Counted from the stretch's first letter, positions 10,501 to 20,067 are shown. The stretch is 64,000 nt of DNA from Chloroflexota bacterium (GCA_009692845.1 SHYK01000003.1:253956-317955), one strand, 5' to 3'. The notes: generated by a model not told the origin, from the sequence alone. A program made the numbers and translations.

Positions 10501-11124
10501 CTAGGCCTGCTGGCCGAAACGCCGTTCTTCTCCCGCCCGCAGACGAGCGATATTGTCTCGATGCGCCCACAGTACGATGGCCGGCGCAATCACGAAAAAC
10601 GGGATCAGCTCGGTCGGGAGCCTGCCGGTCAGGCAGACCGCCGGGCCCACCACGAGAGTCAACATCGTTCCGGTGAGCGAGCCGAGAGACACGTAGCGAC
10701 TCGCAATGACGACCAGAAGTCCAGCCGTCACTGCCGCTGCGAAGAGCGGAAAAGACACCACGGCAAGGCCCCCCAGGCCAGTGCCCACGCCGCGGCCTCC
10801 CCGCAAGTGCAGGAAAATAGAATGGGTGTGGCCCAACAGGGCCATGACCCAGGCGATGCCGAGGGCAACCGGAGACCCGATGAATTGGGATGCGATCCAG
10901 ACGGCTAGGATACCCTTGGCCAGATCGCCGGCTAGTACTATCGCTCCTGCGCCCACGCCGAGCGTGCGGGCAACATTGGTCGCGCCGGTCCGCTGACTCC
11001 CCACCTGGGTAAGATCGACGTTGCGATATAGGCGGGCGACGATAACGCCGGTGGGCGCGCTGCCCAACAAGTAGGAGCCGGCGACCAGCAACAAGTAAGT
11101 GACGAGCGTAGATAGTTCGTACAT
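10501..11124 (-). CDS. plsY: Glycerol-3-phosphate acyltransferase PlsY
   Basis: This is a 207-residue membrane enzyme that transfers the acyl group of acyl-phosphate to glycerol 3-phosphate, the first step of phospholipid synthesis. Family motifs are GSAPTGVIVARLY, GSQRTGATNVART, and HLRGGRGVGTGLGG. About five membrane segments are visible. It is divergent from gpsA across 40 bp. GpsA makes the glycerol 3-phosphate that PlsY uses, so the shared promoter region couples supply and use. The cytosolic motif GSPNxGATNxxR is varied here to GSQRTGATNVAR. Confidence 0.93.
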   Translation of the reverse strand: MYELSTLVTYLLLVAGSYLLGSAPTGVIVARLYRNVDLTQVGSQRTGATNVARTLGVGAGAIVLAGDLAKGILAVWIASQFIGSPVALGIAWVMALLGHTHSIFLHLRGGRGVGTGLGGLAVVSFPLFAAAVTAGLLVVIASRYVSLGSLTGTMLTLVVGPAVCLTGRLPTELIPFFVIAPAIVLWAHRDNIARLRAGEERRFGQQA

Positions 11125-11164
11125 CGTAGAGTGCGGGCGAGTATATCGAAAGGCTGAGATTTAA

Positions 11165-12160
11165 GTGAGGATCGGAGTTTTGAACGCGGGTGGGTGGGGC
11201 ACTGCGCTCGCCATCAAGCTGGCCAATCAGGGGCATGACGTCGTCTTGTGGGCCCGGCGCGCCGAGCAAGCAGATCGCTTGCTGGCCGACCGGGAGAACC
11301 GAGACTATCTTCCCGGTGTAAATCTCCCCCCAACCATCGCGGTGACGAACGACCTTCATCGTGCAGTCGAGGGCGCCCAGGCGGTCGTTATCGCGGTCAT
11401 CAGTGGCTTTCTCCCGGAGATGTGCGCCCAGCTACGGCCGATCGTCGATCGGCGAGTCCTGCTGCTCCATGGGACCAAAGGCCTGGAACCCGGGACCTCC
11501 CGGCGTCCATCTGAGGTCATACGAGACGAGCTCGGGGATGAGATCGGGCTTGGGGTAGGCGTATTGGCCGGTCCGAATCATGCGGAAGAGGTCGCTCGGG
11601 AGCTTCCGTCGGCCGCCGTTGTCGCTTGCCGAGATGGGGAGCGGGCCACCCAGTTTCAGGAGCTACTCAATGGGCCGCGGTTCCGGGTGTACACGAATCC
11701 GGACGTTGACGGCGTCGAGCTGTGCAGCGCGGCCAAGAATGTGCTGGCGATCGCGGCCGGCATTGGGGATGGATTGGGCTACGGTGACAACAGCAAGGCG
11801 GCGCTGATTACGCGCGGATTGGCGGAAATGTGGAGATTGGTGGAAAAGCACGGTGGCTCACTGGCCACCGTGGCCGGGCTGGCCGGGGTGGGAGATGTGG
11901 TCGCCACCTGCACCAGCCTGCACAGCCGGAACCGTTGGGCGGGCGAGCAAATTGGACGCGGTCGTGAGCCGTCCGAGGTGGTGGGCAGCACTGCGATGGT
12001 GATCGAGGGGATTCCGGCGGCCCGCGGAATCAGCGCGGTGGCGCAAAAGGCTGGTGTGGAAATGCCAATTTGCGAAAGCGTTTATCGGGTGCTGTTCGAA
12101 GGGCTTCCCCCCCAACAAGCACTCCGGGAACTGCTCGCCCGCGAGGCAACTACCGAATGA
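11165..12160 (+). CDS. gpsA: Glycerol-3-phosphate dehydrogenase [NAD(P)+]
   Basis: This 331-residue enzyme reduces dihydroxyacetone phosphate to sn-glycerol 3-phosphate for lipid synthesis. The catalytic Lys region CSAAKNVLAIAAGIGDG is intact, as is GDNSKAALITRGLAEM and GPNHAEEV. The dinucleotide loop reads VLNAGGWGTAL where most members have GAGSWGTA, so the first Gly is Asn. The GTG start at 11165 gives MRIGVLNAGG, close to the loop as usual. A hairpin of 9-bp stem follows the stop. Confidence 0.94.
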   Translation: MRIGVLNAGGWGTALAIKLANQGHDVVLWARRAEQADRLLADRENRDYLPGVNLPPTIAVTNDLHRAVEGAQAVVIAVISGFLPEMCAQLRPIVDRRVLLLHGTKGLEPGTSRRPSEVIRDELGDEIGLGVGVLAGPNHAEEVARELPSAAVVACRDGERATQFQELLNGPRFRVYTNPDVDGVELCSAAKNVLAIAAGIGDGLGYGDNSKAALITRGLAEMWRLVEKHGGSLATVAGLAGVGDVVATCTSLHSRNRWAGEQIGRGREPSEVVGSTAMVIEGIPAARGISAVAQKAGVEMPICESVYRVLFEGLPPQQALRELLAREATTE

Positions 12161-12166
12161 GCGCGG

Positions 12167-12192
12167 GATGGGTGTGCATGGTGACACCCATC
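12167..12192 (+). terminator. Hairpin between convergent gpsA and beta-lactamase-fold gene
   Basis: GATGGGTGT (12167-12175) pairs perfectly with ACACCCATC (12184-12192). There is no real T-run on either side, so it is a weak or rho-independent-like bidirectional candidate. Confidence 0.35.
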
Positions 12193-12203
12193 GCACTAAC
12201 TAT

Positions 12204-13418
12204 CTAGCGAGCGGCTGGAGTCAGGGTCCGCGTGATAGTGGCGGGCGCCGTTGTTGCGCTTCGCGTTGCCGCCGTTCCCGTAACCTGGACCAAAGTCAAG
12301 GTTGGGCTGGGGGTCGGGGTCAGAGTCGGCGTCGGCGGTAGGCTAGAGAGATAGCCGTAGGTGGAAGCTGCGATATTAGCAATTCCCCTAGCCGCCAATC
12401 CCTCGCTGTTCGTGTCGGAGATGAGCACCGCGATGGCGAAGTTCGCTTCCGGCGACGATACGACGCCAACGTCGTTCACAACTCCGGGCAGGTTTCCGGT
12501 CTTGTGGGCAACCGTGGTTCCTCCCGGCAGAAGGAACGGAATTCGGTCGTTGATCCGCTGACGAGCCATGAGCTGTAGCATCTCCGCACTGGCTTCGGCT
12601 GAAACGCCCTGGCCGCGGGCCAACATTTCGAGAAAGCTGAGCATGTCGAAGGCCGAGGTGACCAGGTTGTCTTCGATGAGGTGGGTATGTGACAGGCCCA
12701 ATCCAGCCAGGTCCTGATTGATATTGAATGCTCCCACCCGGTCGGTCAGCAGCAGCGCCGAGCTGTTGTCGCTGATGGTGATCATGCGCTCGAGGGCATC
12801 GCCGAGCTGGATCGCTGCACCAGCAGGCAGGTTAAGCGTCCCCAGATCGTAGGCGACGTGGCGCTCGGTGAAGTAGAGCGTTTCGTCAAAAGACAGGTTG
12901 CCCAGCTCGCGCTGTTTGAAGACTTCGTACATTACTTCGAGCTTGAACAGGCTCGCGGCCGGATACTCGCTCTCAGGATCGATGAGCACGCCCCGTCCAG
13001 TCCGCAAGTCCTTGATGGCGACGCCGGCTCGGCCCGGAAGCCCGTCCAAGATGGAAACCACCTGGGCGGACAGATCCGGATCGGGCTGGAGGGGGGTCGG
13101 GTTATAGCGACTGACTCGCGCGACCGCGACCGGAGTTGGCATAGGCGGCAACGTCGCCGTGGGAATTGAGGTCGGGGTGATCGTCGGGGTTAGCGTGGCG
13201 AGCACGATGGTGGGAATTGTCGTCAGTTCAATCACCACCCCCTGAGCAACCGTGGTTGCTCCTGGCGGACGGGAAGCCTCAGCCGGTTGGGTTTGGGTGT
13301 GCAAGGCCCGAGCAACGATGAGGAGACCCGCTAAACCGACGCCGATGGCGCCCCACCAGAATGGCCACGGGGCGCGCTCGGAGGGACGGCGGGTTTGCCG
13401 CCTGGGAGGGTGAGCCAT
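12204..13418 (-). CDS. Secreted class A beta-lactamase-fold serine hydrolase
   Basis: This 404-residue protein carries the class A beta-lactamase / penicillin-recognising fold. Catalytic motifs are in order: SLFK (Ser156-Lys159), SDN (Ser216) and KTG (306-308). An N-terminal membrane anchor (WPFWWGAIGVGLAGLLIVA) and Thr/Pro-rich linkers before and after the domain place it outside the membrane. The omega-loop Glu of true beta-lactamases is not obvious, so antibiotic hydrolysis should not be assumed; a cell-wall or self-protective hydrolase is equally possible. The ATG at 13418 was chosen over an upstream TTG because the anchor then sits near the N-terminus. Confidence 0.82.
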   Translation of the reverse strand: MAHPPRRQTRRPSERAPWPFWWGAIGVGLAGLLIVARALHTQTQPAEASRPPGATTVAQGVVIELTTIPTIVLATLTPTITPTSIPTATLPPMPTPVAVARVSRYNPTPLQPDPDLSAQVVSILDGLPGRAGVAIKDLRTGRGVLIDPESEYPAASLFKLEVMYEVFKQRELGNLSFDETLYFTERHVAYDLGTLNLPAGAAIQLGDALERMITISDNSSALLLTDRVGAFNINQDLAGLGLSHTHLIEDNLVTSAFDMLSFLEMLARGQGVSAEASAEMLQLMARQRINDRIPFLLPGGTTVAHKTGNLPGVVNDVGVVSSPEANFAIAVLISDTNSEGLAARGIANIAASTYGYLSSLPPTPTLTPTPSPTLTLVQVTGTAATRSATTAPATITRTLTPAAR

Positions 13419-13587
13419 GGGAGTCCTACAGGGGGATGCCCGGCCCTCTGTTGAGGTGTTCCTACCCAACCTTCAGCACAGGTCCGCCTACTGTAGCACG
13501 ATCCGCTGCGGCGGCCTGGACGGGATGGTGGCCGTACCTCGGCTAGAATAAGCCGCGCGATTAGTGGCCAACCTTTCTATCCAGTCT

Positions 13588-13620
13588 GAGCCGGTGCGAG
13601 CCGGTGCGAGCCGGTGCGAT
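13588..13620 (+). repeat. Three tandem copies of a 10-bp unit
   Basis: GAGCCGGTGC is repeated three times head to tail just upstream of the yvcK-like gene. Ten is not a multiple of three, so the tract probably lies before the true start. Confidence 0.7.
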
Positions 13621-13659
13621 TGGCCGTCCACTATCAGGCCGTCGCAATTCAGGCTGTGG

Positions 13660-14943
13660 ATGCCTCCTGTGGTGAATCCCCTGAAATATTTGTACCCCGG
13701 GATGCACATCAAGCGGTGGATCGCGCTCACAACTCTGGGCCTCGTGTGCACGAGCCTGGGCATCGCTTACTTCCTCGTCCAGGTTTATCGCGTTCAGCCG
13801 TTGCCGGAATTTGCCTCGGAATTGACCTTGCAATTCATTGACCGCTCGGTGCGAGGGGCGCTGTTCCTGTTGCTCGGGCTGGCCGCGATGGCGGTCGGAT
13901 TTTGGAAGCTGAATCAAACCCTGGCGGCTGCCTTTGTGCGTCGCGGGCGGGGGAGTGTGCTCGAGGAGATCTACAGCACTCGGGCTCGCGACCGAGGCCC
14001 AAAGATTGTGGTGATCGGGGGTGGCACTGGTTTGAGCGTGGCCCTGCGGGGTCTCAAGCAGTACACGAGTCACCTAACCGCGATCGTGACGGTGGCTGAT
14101 GACGGAGGTAGCTCGGGACGACTCAGGCGCGAGCTAGGGGTGTTGCCCCCAGGGGACTTCCGTAATTGCCTGGTCGCCCTGGCGGATGTCGAACCGTTGA
14201 TGGAAACGTTGTTTCAATACCGTTTCAGCAACCAGGGCTCGGACCTGGATGGGCACAGTTTCGGGAACCTGTTTATCGTCGCGATGAGTGAGGTGGCCGG
14301 GAATTTCGAGCGAGCGATCAGTGAAGCCAGCCGAGTGCTCGCGGTCCGGGGTCAGGTGCTGCCTTCAACGCTCGAGGACGTCACGCTCTGCGCTGAGCTG
14401 GGGGATGAAGTCGTTGAAGGTGAATCCAGTATCTCAGCGAGCACATTGCCTATCCAGCGCGTGTTCCTGCAACCGGACAACCCACCCGCCTACCCTGAGG
14501 CGGTCAAGGCCATCCATGAGGCTGATCTCGTCGTGGTCGGCCCGGGTAGCCTGTACACGAGCGTCCTGCCGAACCTGCTCGTGCGCGGGGTCGCCGACGC
14601 GCTGGTGACGACTCAGGCGCTCAAGGTTTACGTTTGTAACGTGGCGACGCAACCCGGGGAGACCGACGGTTACGGAAGCGGGGAACATCTGGAGGCGCTG
14701 CTGCGTCATCTTCCCACCACCGAGAACCCCTTCGACTTCGTTGTGGTGAACGACCGACTGGGACTGCCGATGCCGCCAACCGGGAAAGTGGCCCCGGTCC
14801 CCCCGATCGTGGACTCCAGTCTCAATGTAAAGGTAATAACGGCGGACGTCGTCGACGAAGCCAACGCGGTGCGTCACGATTCGGCGAAGCTCGCTCAAGT
14901 TCTGGTGCGGCTGTGCGAGCAGCAAGCGGCATTGGTGGCGTGA
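13660..14943 (+). CDS. yvcK: Membrane-anchored YvcK/CofD-like UDP-sugar-binding protein
   Basis: YvcK homologues bind UDP-GlcNAc and are needed for cell-wall homeostasis on gluconeogenic carbon sources. The 427-residue product has the family motifs KIVVIGGGTGLSVALRGLK, TVADDGGSSGRLRREL, LPPGDFRNCLVAL and DLVVVGPGSLYTSVLPN. Unlike the Bacillus protein, it has ~100 extra N-terminal residues with two hydrophobic segments (IALTTLGLVCTSLGIAYFLV and RGALFLLLGLAAMAVGFW). The ATG at 13660 gives MPPVVNPLKYLYPGMHIKRW. A GTG start at 13564 is possible but would translate a 10-bp tandem repeat. Confidence 0.85.
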   Translation: MPPVVNPLKYLYPGMHIKRWIALTTLGLVCTSLGIAYFLVQVYRVQPLPEFASELTLQFIDRSVRGALFLLLGLAAMAVGFWKLNQTLAAAFVRRGRGSVLEEIYSTRARDRGPKIVVIGGGTGLSVALRGLKQYTSHLTAIVTVADDGGSSGRLRRELGVLPPGDFRNCLVALADVEPLMETLFQYRFSNQGSDLDGHSFGNLFIVAMSEVAGNFERAISEASRVLAVRGQVLPSTLEDVTLCAELGDEVVEGESSISASTLPIQRVFLQPDNPPAYPEAVKAIHEADLVVVGPGSLYTSVLPNLLVRGVADALVTTQALKVYVCNVATQPGETDGYGSGEHLEALLRHLPTTENPFDFVVVNDRLGLPMPPTGKVAPVPPIVDSSLNVKVITADVVDEANAVRHDSAKLAQVLVRLCEQQAALVA

Positions 14944-15064
14944 CCCAAGTTGCACTTGGAGGCACGGCAGGAAATCCTGGCAGACGAAGTTCGCACGGTG
15001 CCTGCTCGAGGTCTACCGCTGGAGCCCTAGATACCCTGGTACAATCGACGCTGAGGAGTTTCCC

Positions 15065-15301
15065 TTGCCCTTAGTCCCCTATCTCAACGTTGCTCAGATT
15101 GTGGTGGCGGTTTGCCTGATCATCGTGGTCCTGTTGCAGTCCCGGGGGACCGGCTTTGCTTCCGGCTTCAGCTCAGATAGCTCGATTTTCCGTACCCGGC
15201 GTGGCTTCGAATTGGTGCTGTTTCAGTTCACCATCGGCCTCGCGGTGGTCTTTGTGCTGCTGGCCATCGCCAGCGTATTCGTCGCCCGCTTTGAGCTATA
15301 G
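15065..15301 (+). CDS. secG: Preprotein translocase subunit SecG
   Basis: This 78-residue protein has two membrane segments (YLNVAQIVVAVCLIIVVLLQ and LFQFTIGLAVVFVLLAIASV). They flank the conserved loop SRGTGFASGFSSDSSIFRTRRG, which is diagnostic of SecG. It assists SecYE in protein export. The TTG start has a good GAGGAG site 6 nt upstream. A TACAAT -10-like box lies at 15040-15045. The solute-binding-protein gene follows within 45 bp. Confidence 0.92.
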   Translation: MPLVPYLNVAQIVVAVCLIIVVLLQSRGTGFASGFSSDSSIFRTRRGFELVLFQFTIGLAVVFVLLAIASVFVARFEL

Positions 15302-15345
15302 CCCGCCTACGTAGCTCGCCGCTCACTTACCGTTTCGCGGCGATC

Positions 15346-16926
15346 GTGGTAGTCCTGGTGGCTCTTGCGTCCTTGGCAGTTGCCGGAACCGTGGAACGGC
15401 CGGCTCCGGGCGGGGTCTTTCGGGAAGCCGAGATCGGCCAACCGCTCTCACTCAATCCCCTGCTGGATCCCCAGGATCCGATCCTGGCCGACATCTCTCG
15501 GCTCGCCTTTGCGGGGCTCGTCCGGGTGCTGGACGGTGGCCGGATCGAAGGCGACCTGGCCGATCGGTGGACGACCACGGATGCCGGCTCCACCTACAGT
15601 TTTCACCTGCGGGACGGCGCTCAATGGCAAGACGGGCAGCCCGTCACGCCCGCCGATGTTCTGACCACGGTGGCAATCCTACAGTCCCCCGACTATCCCG
15701 GCCCGGCCGGGCTCGCGGCGGTGTGGCGCAGCGTTCATGCCGAGGCCGTCGATTCGAGGACGATCCGATTCAGACTCGATAGGCCCTATTCCTCATTCAT
15801 CGAAGCGTGCTCGATCCCGCTGCTGCCGAGTCACCTGTTCCGTCCCGAGGATGCAGCGGGGCTTCGCGACCATCCCGCTAGCTATCAGCCGGTGGGGGCG
15901 GGTCCATTTCGCATTGCTGAGGTGAATCTAGCGGGACTTCGCCTGGTGCGCTTTGACGGCTACGCTGGGGTTCGGCCTTACCTGGCCGAAGTAGATCTCA
16001 ACTACTATCCCGATCTTGGGGCAGCGGCTTCAGCGCTGCGCGATGGCCAGGTGGATGGCTTACTGGGTCTGCGGCCGAGCCAACTCGGGGCGCTCCGGGA
16101 CCAGAGCGGGTATTTGGTCCAAACGCTGACGCTGACGCAGCAGCAAATCACGCTCTATCTCAATCAGCGGAACGCGATCCTGGGTGACCGGCGGGTGCGC
16201 CAGGCCATCGAGCTGGGCGTGGATCGAGCCCGTGCGCTAGGCGAGTCGCTCCCGGGGGATGCGGCCCCCGCGTTTGGACCAATCGCTGCGTCTTCCTGGG
16301 CCTACTCGGACCTGGTGGAGCTTTCGCCCGATCCGTTCGCCGCCCGGTCCCTGCTTGATACCGCCGGCTGGCTCGGCTCCTCCTTTCGGGTCCAGGGATC
16401 TCGAACGCTCCACCTCCGTCTGTCCGTTCCCCTGGACGATGGATTAATCGCCCTGGCCGAGCGGATCAAGGCTCAGCTGCAAGCGATCGGTTTTCAAATC
16501 GATCTCCAACCCGCGAATGAGCTCGATCTTTACCGGGAGCGGATTGGCCCCCGCGCCTACGACCTCGCTTTGCTCCGAGTGTGGCTCGGCTCTATCGATC
16601 CCGATCCGTATCCTCTGTGGCATTCGAGCCAGGCTCGAACCGGCTTCAACTTCGCCGCGTATGAGCGAGCCGAGACGGATCTGCTCCTAGAGGCGGCCCG
16701 GGCTGACGGTGACTCGGGGCGCCGACGGTCCGCCCTGGAGGCCTTTCAACGGCTTTGGCTAGAGGACGTCCCAAGCGTAGTCCTGGCTAACCCGATCGCG
16801 ACCTATGTGACGGGTCGGCAGTTCCATGGGGTTCGGCTGGGAATCACCCCCGAGCCCAGCGCCCGTTTTCAGCACGTAGCGGAATGGTACGTCCAAACCG
16901 AGCGCGTGCCCGCCTTCTGGCACTGA
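15346..16926 (+). CDS. ABC-type oligopeptide/nickel-type solute-binding protein (SBP_bac_5)
   Basis: This 526-residue extracytoplasmic solute-binding protein belongs to the family-5 (DppA/OppA) group. Family features are LSLNPLLDPQDPILADISRL, YSFHLRDGAQWQDGQPVTPADV, VGAGPFRI and a C-terminal lobe with WHSSQARTGFNFAAY. The N-terminus VVLVALASLAVAG is a signal-peptide core. From the first usable codon (GTG 15346) it lacks the usual positive residues. The open frame upstream supplies them (SSPLTYRFAAIV) but contains no standard start codon. No permease or ATPase gene is next to it, so its transporter must be elsewhere. Confidence 0.85.
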   Translation: MVVLVALASLAVAGTVERPAPGGVFREAEIGQPLSLNPLLDPQDPILADISRLAFAGLVRVLDGGRIEGDLADRWTTTDAGSTYSFHLRDGAQWQDGQPVTPADVLTTVAILQSPDYPGPAGLAAVWRSVHAEAVDSRTIRFRLDRPYSSFIEACSIPLLPSHLFRPEDAAGLRDHPASYQPVGAGPFRIAEVNLAGLRLVRFDGYAGVRPYLAEVDLNYYPDLGAAASALRDGQVDGLLGLRPSQLGALRDQSGYLVQTLTLTQQQITLYLNQRNAILGDRRVRQAIELGVDRARALGESLPGDAAPAFGPIAASSWAYSDLVELSPDPFAARSLLDTAGWLGSSFRVQGSRTLHLRLSVPLDDGLIALAERIKAQLQAIGFQIDLQPANELDLYRERIGPRAYDLALLRVWLGSIDPDPYPLWHSSQARTGFNFAAYERAETDLLLEAARADGDSGRRRSALEAFQRLWLEDVPSVVLANPIATYVTGRQFHGVRLGITPEPSARFQHVAEWYVQTERVPAFWH

Positions 16927-16927
16927 G

Positions 16928-19486
16928 CTACCGGGCGTTGCTTCCAGTGGTCGCAGTTGCGGTTGGTGACAGCGTTGCGGTTGCTAATTCCGTTGGGGTA
17001 GGTGATGGCGTCCCCGTAGGTGATGGCGTCGCAGTCGGGCTGACCGCGAGCGTGAACGGACGCACGGCCAGCGTCCAGGTCCCATTGACACTTGAGTGAG
17101 CATAAACGTACAGACTGTGAGCCCCGGACGCGGTGCCTCGGCTGTCCCAATCGAAGCTCCAGCCCGAGTCTGTGAGCTGGCTTGATCCGAAGAAACTGGC
17201 CACGTCGGCGCGCTCTAAACCGTAGCTTGCTATCCCGAGGAAAGTCCCGAGCGGATACGGGCCATCCCGATAAATATGGACCTGATCGACTCCGGTGCCC
17301 TCGGAGGTATTCAGGTCGAGGGCCCAGCCCTGGACGGTGCTCGTGCCCTCCAGCGTCGCTCCTGCGGGCGGCCAATCGATGCCCAGCAGGGGAGCCGGCG
17401 CTGCCCCGACCTTAAATGCACGAGAGCGCAAAACCCAGCTACCCGTGACGGTGGAATGACCGTAGATGAACAGCGAATGGTCCCCGTGGCTGACCTCCTG
17501 GCTCGCCCACGATAGCTGCCAACCTGAATTTGTGAACTGGCTCGAGCCGAAGAAAGTCGCGACGTCTGATCGGGCGATCCCGTAGATTGCGTGCCCGAGA
17601 AAGGTACCGGTGGGATAAGGCGCGTCAAGGTAAACATCGATCGCATCTAGCCCCGGTCCGCTGCTCGCGCCCAGGTCGAGGCCCCATCCCTGGATCGTCA
17701 CAATGCCCGAAACGTCGGCCAGCTCAGCCGGAACGTCGATTGATAAGTGAGGCCGAGAGACCGAAGGGACTGTCACGACGGTGCTGGTGGGCGTTGGGGT
17801 TGGAACGGTTTGGACCGCCGCCCGCACGGCGGCGCCACAATCGAGTCGGCCCGACCCGAAGTAGTCATCTCGTCCCGTTGTTCCGAGATCGAGCGCGGTC
17901 GAGCGGAGCACAATCTCAACCTCACCAGGCCCCAGGCTGGGATTGATGGATCGGAGGAGCGCCGAACAACCGGCGACGTGAGGCGCTGACATGGACGTTC
18001 CGCTGGCGGTCAGGTAGGTGTGGCTACCCGGACTGCAACTGGTGGGGACGCCCGGCGGCACCTGCCGGCATCGCCCAGTGCTCAGGATGCTGACCCCCGG
18101 CGCGGCCAGAGCTACGGTGCCGTTGTGCTGCGACTTATTGGCAATCAAGTCCGCGCTATCCGTCGACCCCACCCCGATCACATGGTTGCAGCCGCCTGGA
18201 TAGCTGATCTCGCTGGTTCCGCTGTTACCCGCCGCGGCCGTAACCACGGATCCTCGCGTCCAGGCAAGGTCAATGGCGGCTTGGGCGTCGATGGGGCAGG
18301 CCGAGAGGTTTGCCCCCAGGCTGAGGTTGATCACTGACGCTCCGTTCAATGACGCGAAGTCAATTGCCTCTGCCACGTCGGAGAAATAACCTGATCCGGC
18401 ACAGTCGAGCACCTTGAGCGGCAGGATTTTGGTCCCCGGTGCGATTCCAGCTATGCCGACCGCCGCGTCGCCGTGGAGGGTGCTCTCGGCGGCTATGGTT
18501 CCCGCCACGTGGGTTCCATGGGTGAAGCCGCCAGCCGACCAGGTATCGTCATCCGGGGTCAGGGCGGGGGCGCACCCTGGGTCAGGATCGGAGAGAAAGA
18601 CATGCTGGGCCGGCGTCTTTTCCCTGGCGTAGATCCATTGCTGGTCCAGGTCGGGGTGGCTCAGATCGATACCTGAGTCGATAACCGCCACTAGCGCAGT
18701 CGCGGAGCCGAGGGTCACGTCCCACGCGGTCGGCATGTTGATCTTGATCAGGTCCCATTGGGAACGGAACGATGGGTCGACCGGCACCGTGTCCGCGTGG
18801 ACGGCATAGTCAAGCTCGACCGATTCGACCAAGGGAGAGCGTCGCAGCTGCTCCATCGCTTCTTGCTCGTGGCCAGGCGCGGTTTGGAGCAGCTGCAGCC
18901 CGGTTGACCCGATGGATCGCAGTACCTGGAGTCCCTGGGCCGCCACGACATCGGATCCGTGGACGGCGCCAAAACGGTATTTCACCACGAGCCGGCCGGG
19001 TGCATACCTGACCGGAGGCGATGCGACCGGGCTAGTCGTGGTAGTGGGATCGGGCACCACGGTACGCGAGGGGGGAAGCCCGGTTGGCGTGCCTGGGGAA
19101 GGGGTGGGGGTTGAGCTGCTGCGCGAACTGGTCGGTGGAGGCAGTGTCGCGGATGCGGTCGGCGTTGCCGGTTGAGCGGTCGGATCCGGAAGGACGGTCG
19201 GAGTGCCGTCGCTCACTGAAGGCGATGGCGTCCCCATGGGCGCTCCGCTGGCCGAAAAAGGTGAAGGGGTTGCCAGAGCCGTGGCGCTGGCGTCAGGAGC
19301 AGCGAATGCTGAGCTTCCGGTCGGGGTGAAGCTGACGGCCGGGAGCAAAGCAAGCGCCAGTAAGGCGCCTACCCCGGCTTGGTAAGCGTGAATAAGGCTT
19401 CGCGTATTGACCTCAAGAGCGCTTGCTCGGGTGGTAAGTGGGGCCGCGCGGTATTGGAACTGTCTCTTAAACGCGGACCGCCCCAT
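16928..19486 (-). CDS. Secreted subtilisin-like serine protease with Thr/Pro linker and two C-terminal repeats
   Basis: This is an 852-residue S8 family protease. A signal peptide (about 36-63) leads to a ~100-residue Thr/Pro/Ser linker, then an inhibitor-I9-like prodomain (PGRLVVKYRFG). The catalytic domain has Asp270 (AVIDSGIDLSHPDL), His323 (FTHGTHVAGT) and Ser498 (SGTSMSAPHVAG), so the triad is complete. Two ~110-residue C-terminal repeats share QGW.LDL, DG/DAPYPxGTFLG and FFGSSQ motifs and resemble Ig-like modules. The gene is convergent with the solute-binding protein with one base between them. The ATG at 19486 is somewhat far from the signal core. It is probably exported and may be surface-attached. 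Confidence 0.9.
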   Translation of the reverse strand: MGRSAFKRQFQYRAAPLTTRASALEVNTRSLIHAYQAGVGALLALALLPAVSFTPTGSSAFAAPDASATALATPSPFSASGAPMGTPSPSVSDGTPTVLPDPTAQPATPTASATLPPPTSSRSSSTPTPSPGTPTGLPPSRTVVPDPTTTTSPVASPPVRYAPGRLVVKYRFGAVHGSDVVAAQGLQVLRSIGSTGLQLLQTAPGHEQEAMEQLRRSPLVESVELDYAVHADTVPVDPSFRSQWDLIKINMPTAWDVTLGSATALVAVIDSGIDLSHPDLDQQWIYAREKTPAQHVFLSDPDPGCAPALTPDDDTWSAGGFTHGTHVAGTIAAESTLHGDAAVGIAGIAPGTKILPLKVLDCAGSGYFSDVAEAIDFASLNGASVINLSLGANLSACPIDAQAAIDLAWTRGSVVTAAAGNSGTSEISYPGGCNHVIGVGSTDSADLIANKSQHNGTVALAAPGVSILSTGRCRQVPPGVPTSCSPGSHTYLTASGTSMSAPHVAGCSALLRSINPSLGPGEVEIVLRSTALDLGTTGRDDYFGSGRLDCGAAVRAAVQTVPTPTPTSTVVTVPSVSRPHLSIDVPAELADVSGIVTIQGWGLDLGASSGPGLDAIDVYLDAPYPTGTFLGHAIYGIARSDVATFFGSSQFTNSGWQLSWASQEVSHGDHSLFIYGHSTVTGSWVLRSRAFKVGAAPAPLLGIDWPPAGATLEGTSTVQGWALDLNTSEGTGVDQVHIYRDGPYPLGTFLGIASYGLERADVASFFGSSQLTDSGWSFDWDSRGTASGAHSLYVYAHSSVNGTWTLAVRPFTLAVSPTATPSPTGTPSPTPTELATATLSPTATATTGSNAR

Positions 19487-19576
19487 ATCGTTTCATCCAA
19501 TTTTCTGCCGGCGAGCATCAATCCGTCGAGCAGGACTCGCAAGCTGACGTATCACAGGCTGGGTGAACACGGACAA

Positions 19577-19919
19577 TTAGGTTCGGAATGGCTGCGTCGA
19601 GAGAGACCAGTTTCCGGTTAGGGCAGAACGGGCATAGACGTAGAGGGTGTGAGAGCCTGCGCTCAAACCGAGCGGGTCCCACCAGAAACTCCATCCCGAG
19701 GGAGCGAATTGGTCCGAATCGAAAAACGTGCCCACGTCAGGACGGCTTACACCATAGCTCGCGATACCCAGGAAACTTCCTTGCGGATACGGTCCGTCCA
19801 AGTAGATGTGAACGAGATCGCGCCACCGCCTGATTAGAGGAAGAAGCTCCGGCAAACGCCGGTCCCATCGACACGGTGAGAACAACCGCGAGTATCAGCG
19901 CCCCGGATCGCCGGGCCAA
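19577..19919 (-). pseudogene. Collapsed subtilase gene: signal peptide joined to last repeat
   Basis: The start is a secretion signal (LARRSGALILAVVLTVSMGP then AFAGASSSN), close to the signal of the subtilase gene at 20068. Within ~35 codons the reading shifts frame into VHIYLDGPYPQGSFLGIASY and GWSFWWDPLGLSAG. That is a clear copy of the final repeat of the 852-residue subtilase. The whole prodomain and protease domain are missing, and the two ends lie in different frames. This is the scar of an internal deletion in a third tandem subtilase. Confidence 0.8.
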
Positions 19920-20067
19920 TTTGTGGATGAAAAAAGTGAACCGCGTGCTGCACGCCCTGGTCCGAATTCAGTGCACTGCCGGACGGTCATTGTAATAGTC
20001 GTGCCCGAAGCACCCGTGGACGACTTTAGGGGCGTTGTGGCCGGAGGAATGTGGGCGCTAATTGGCC

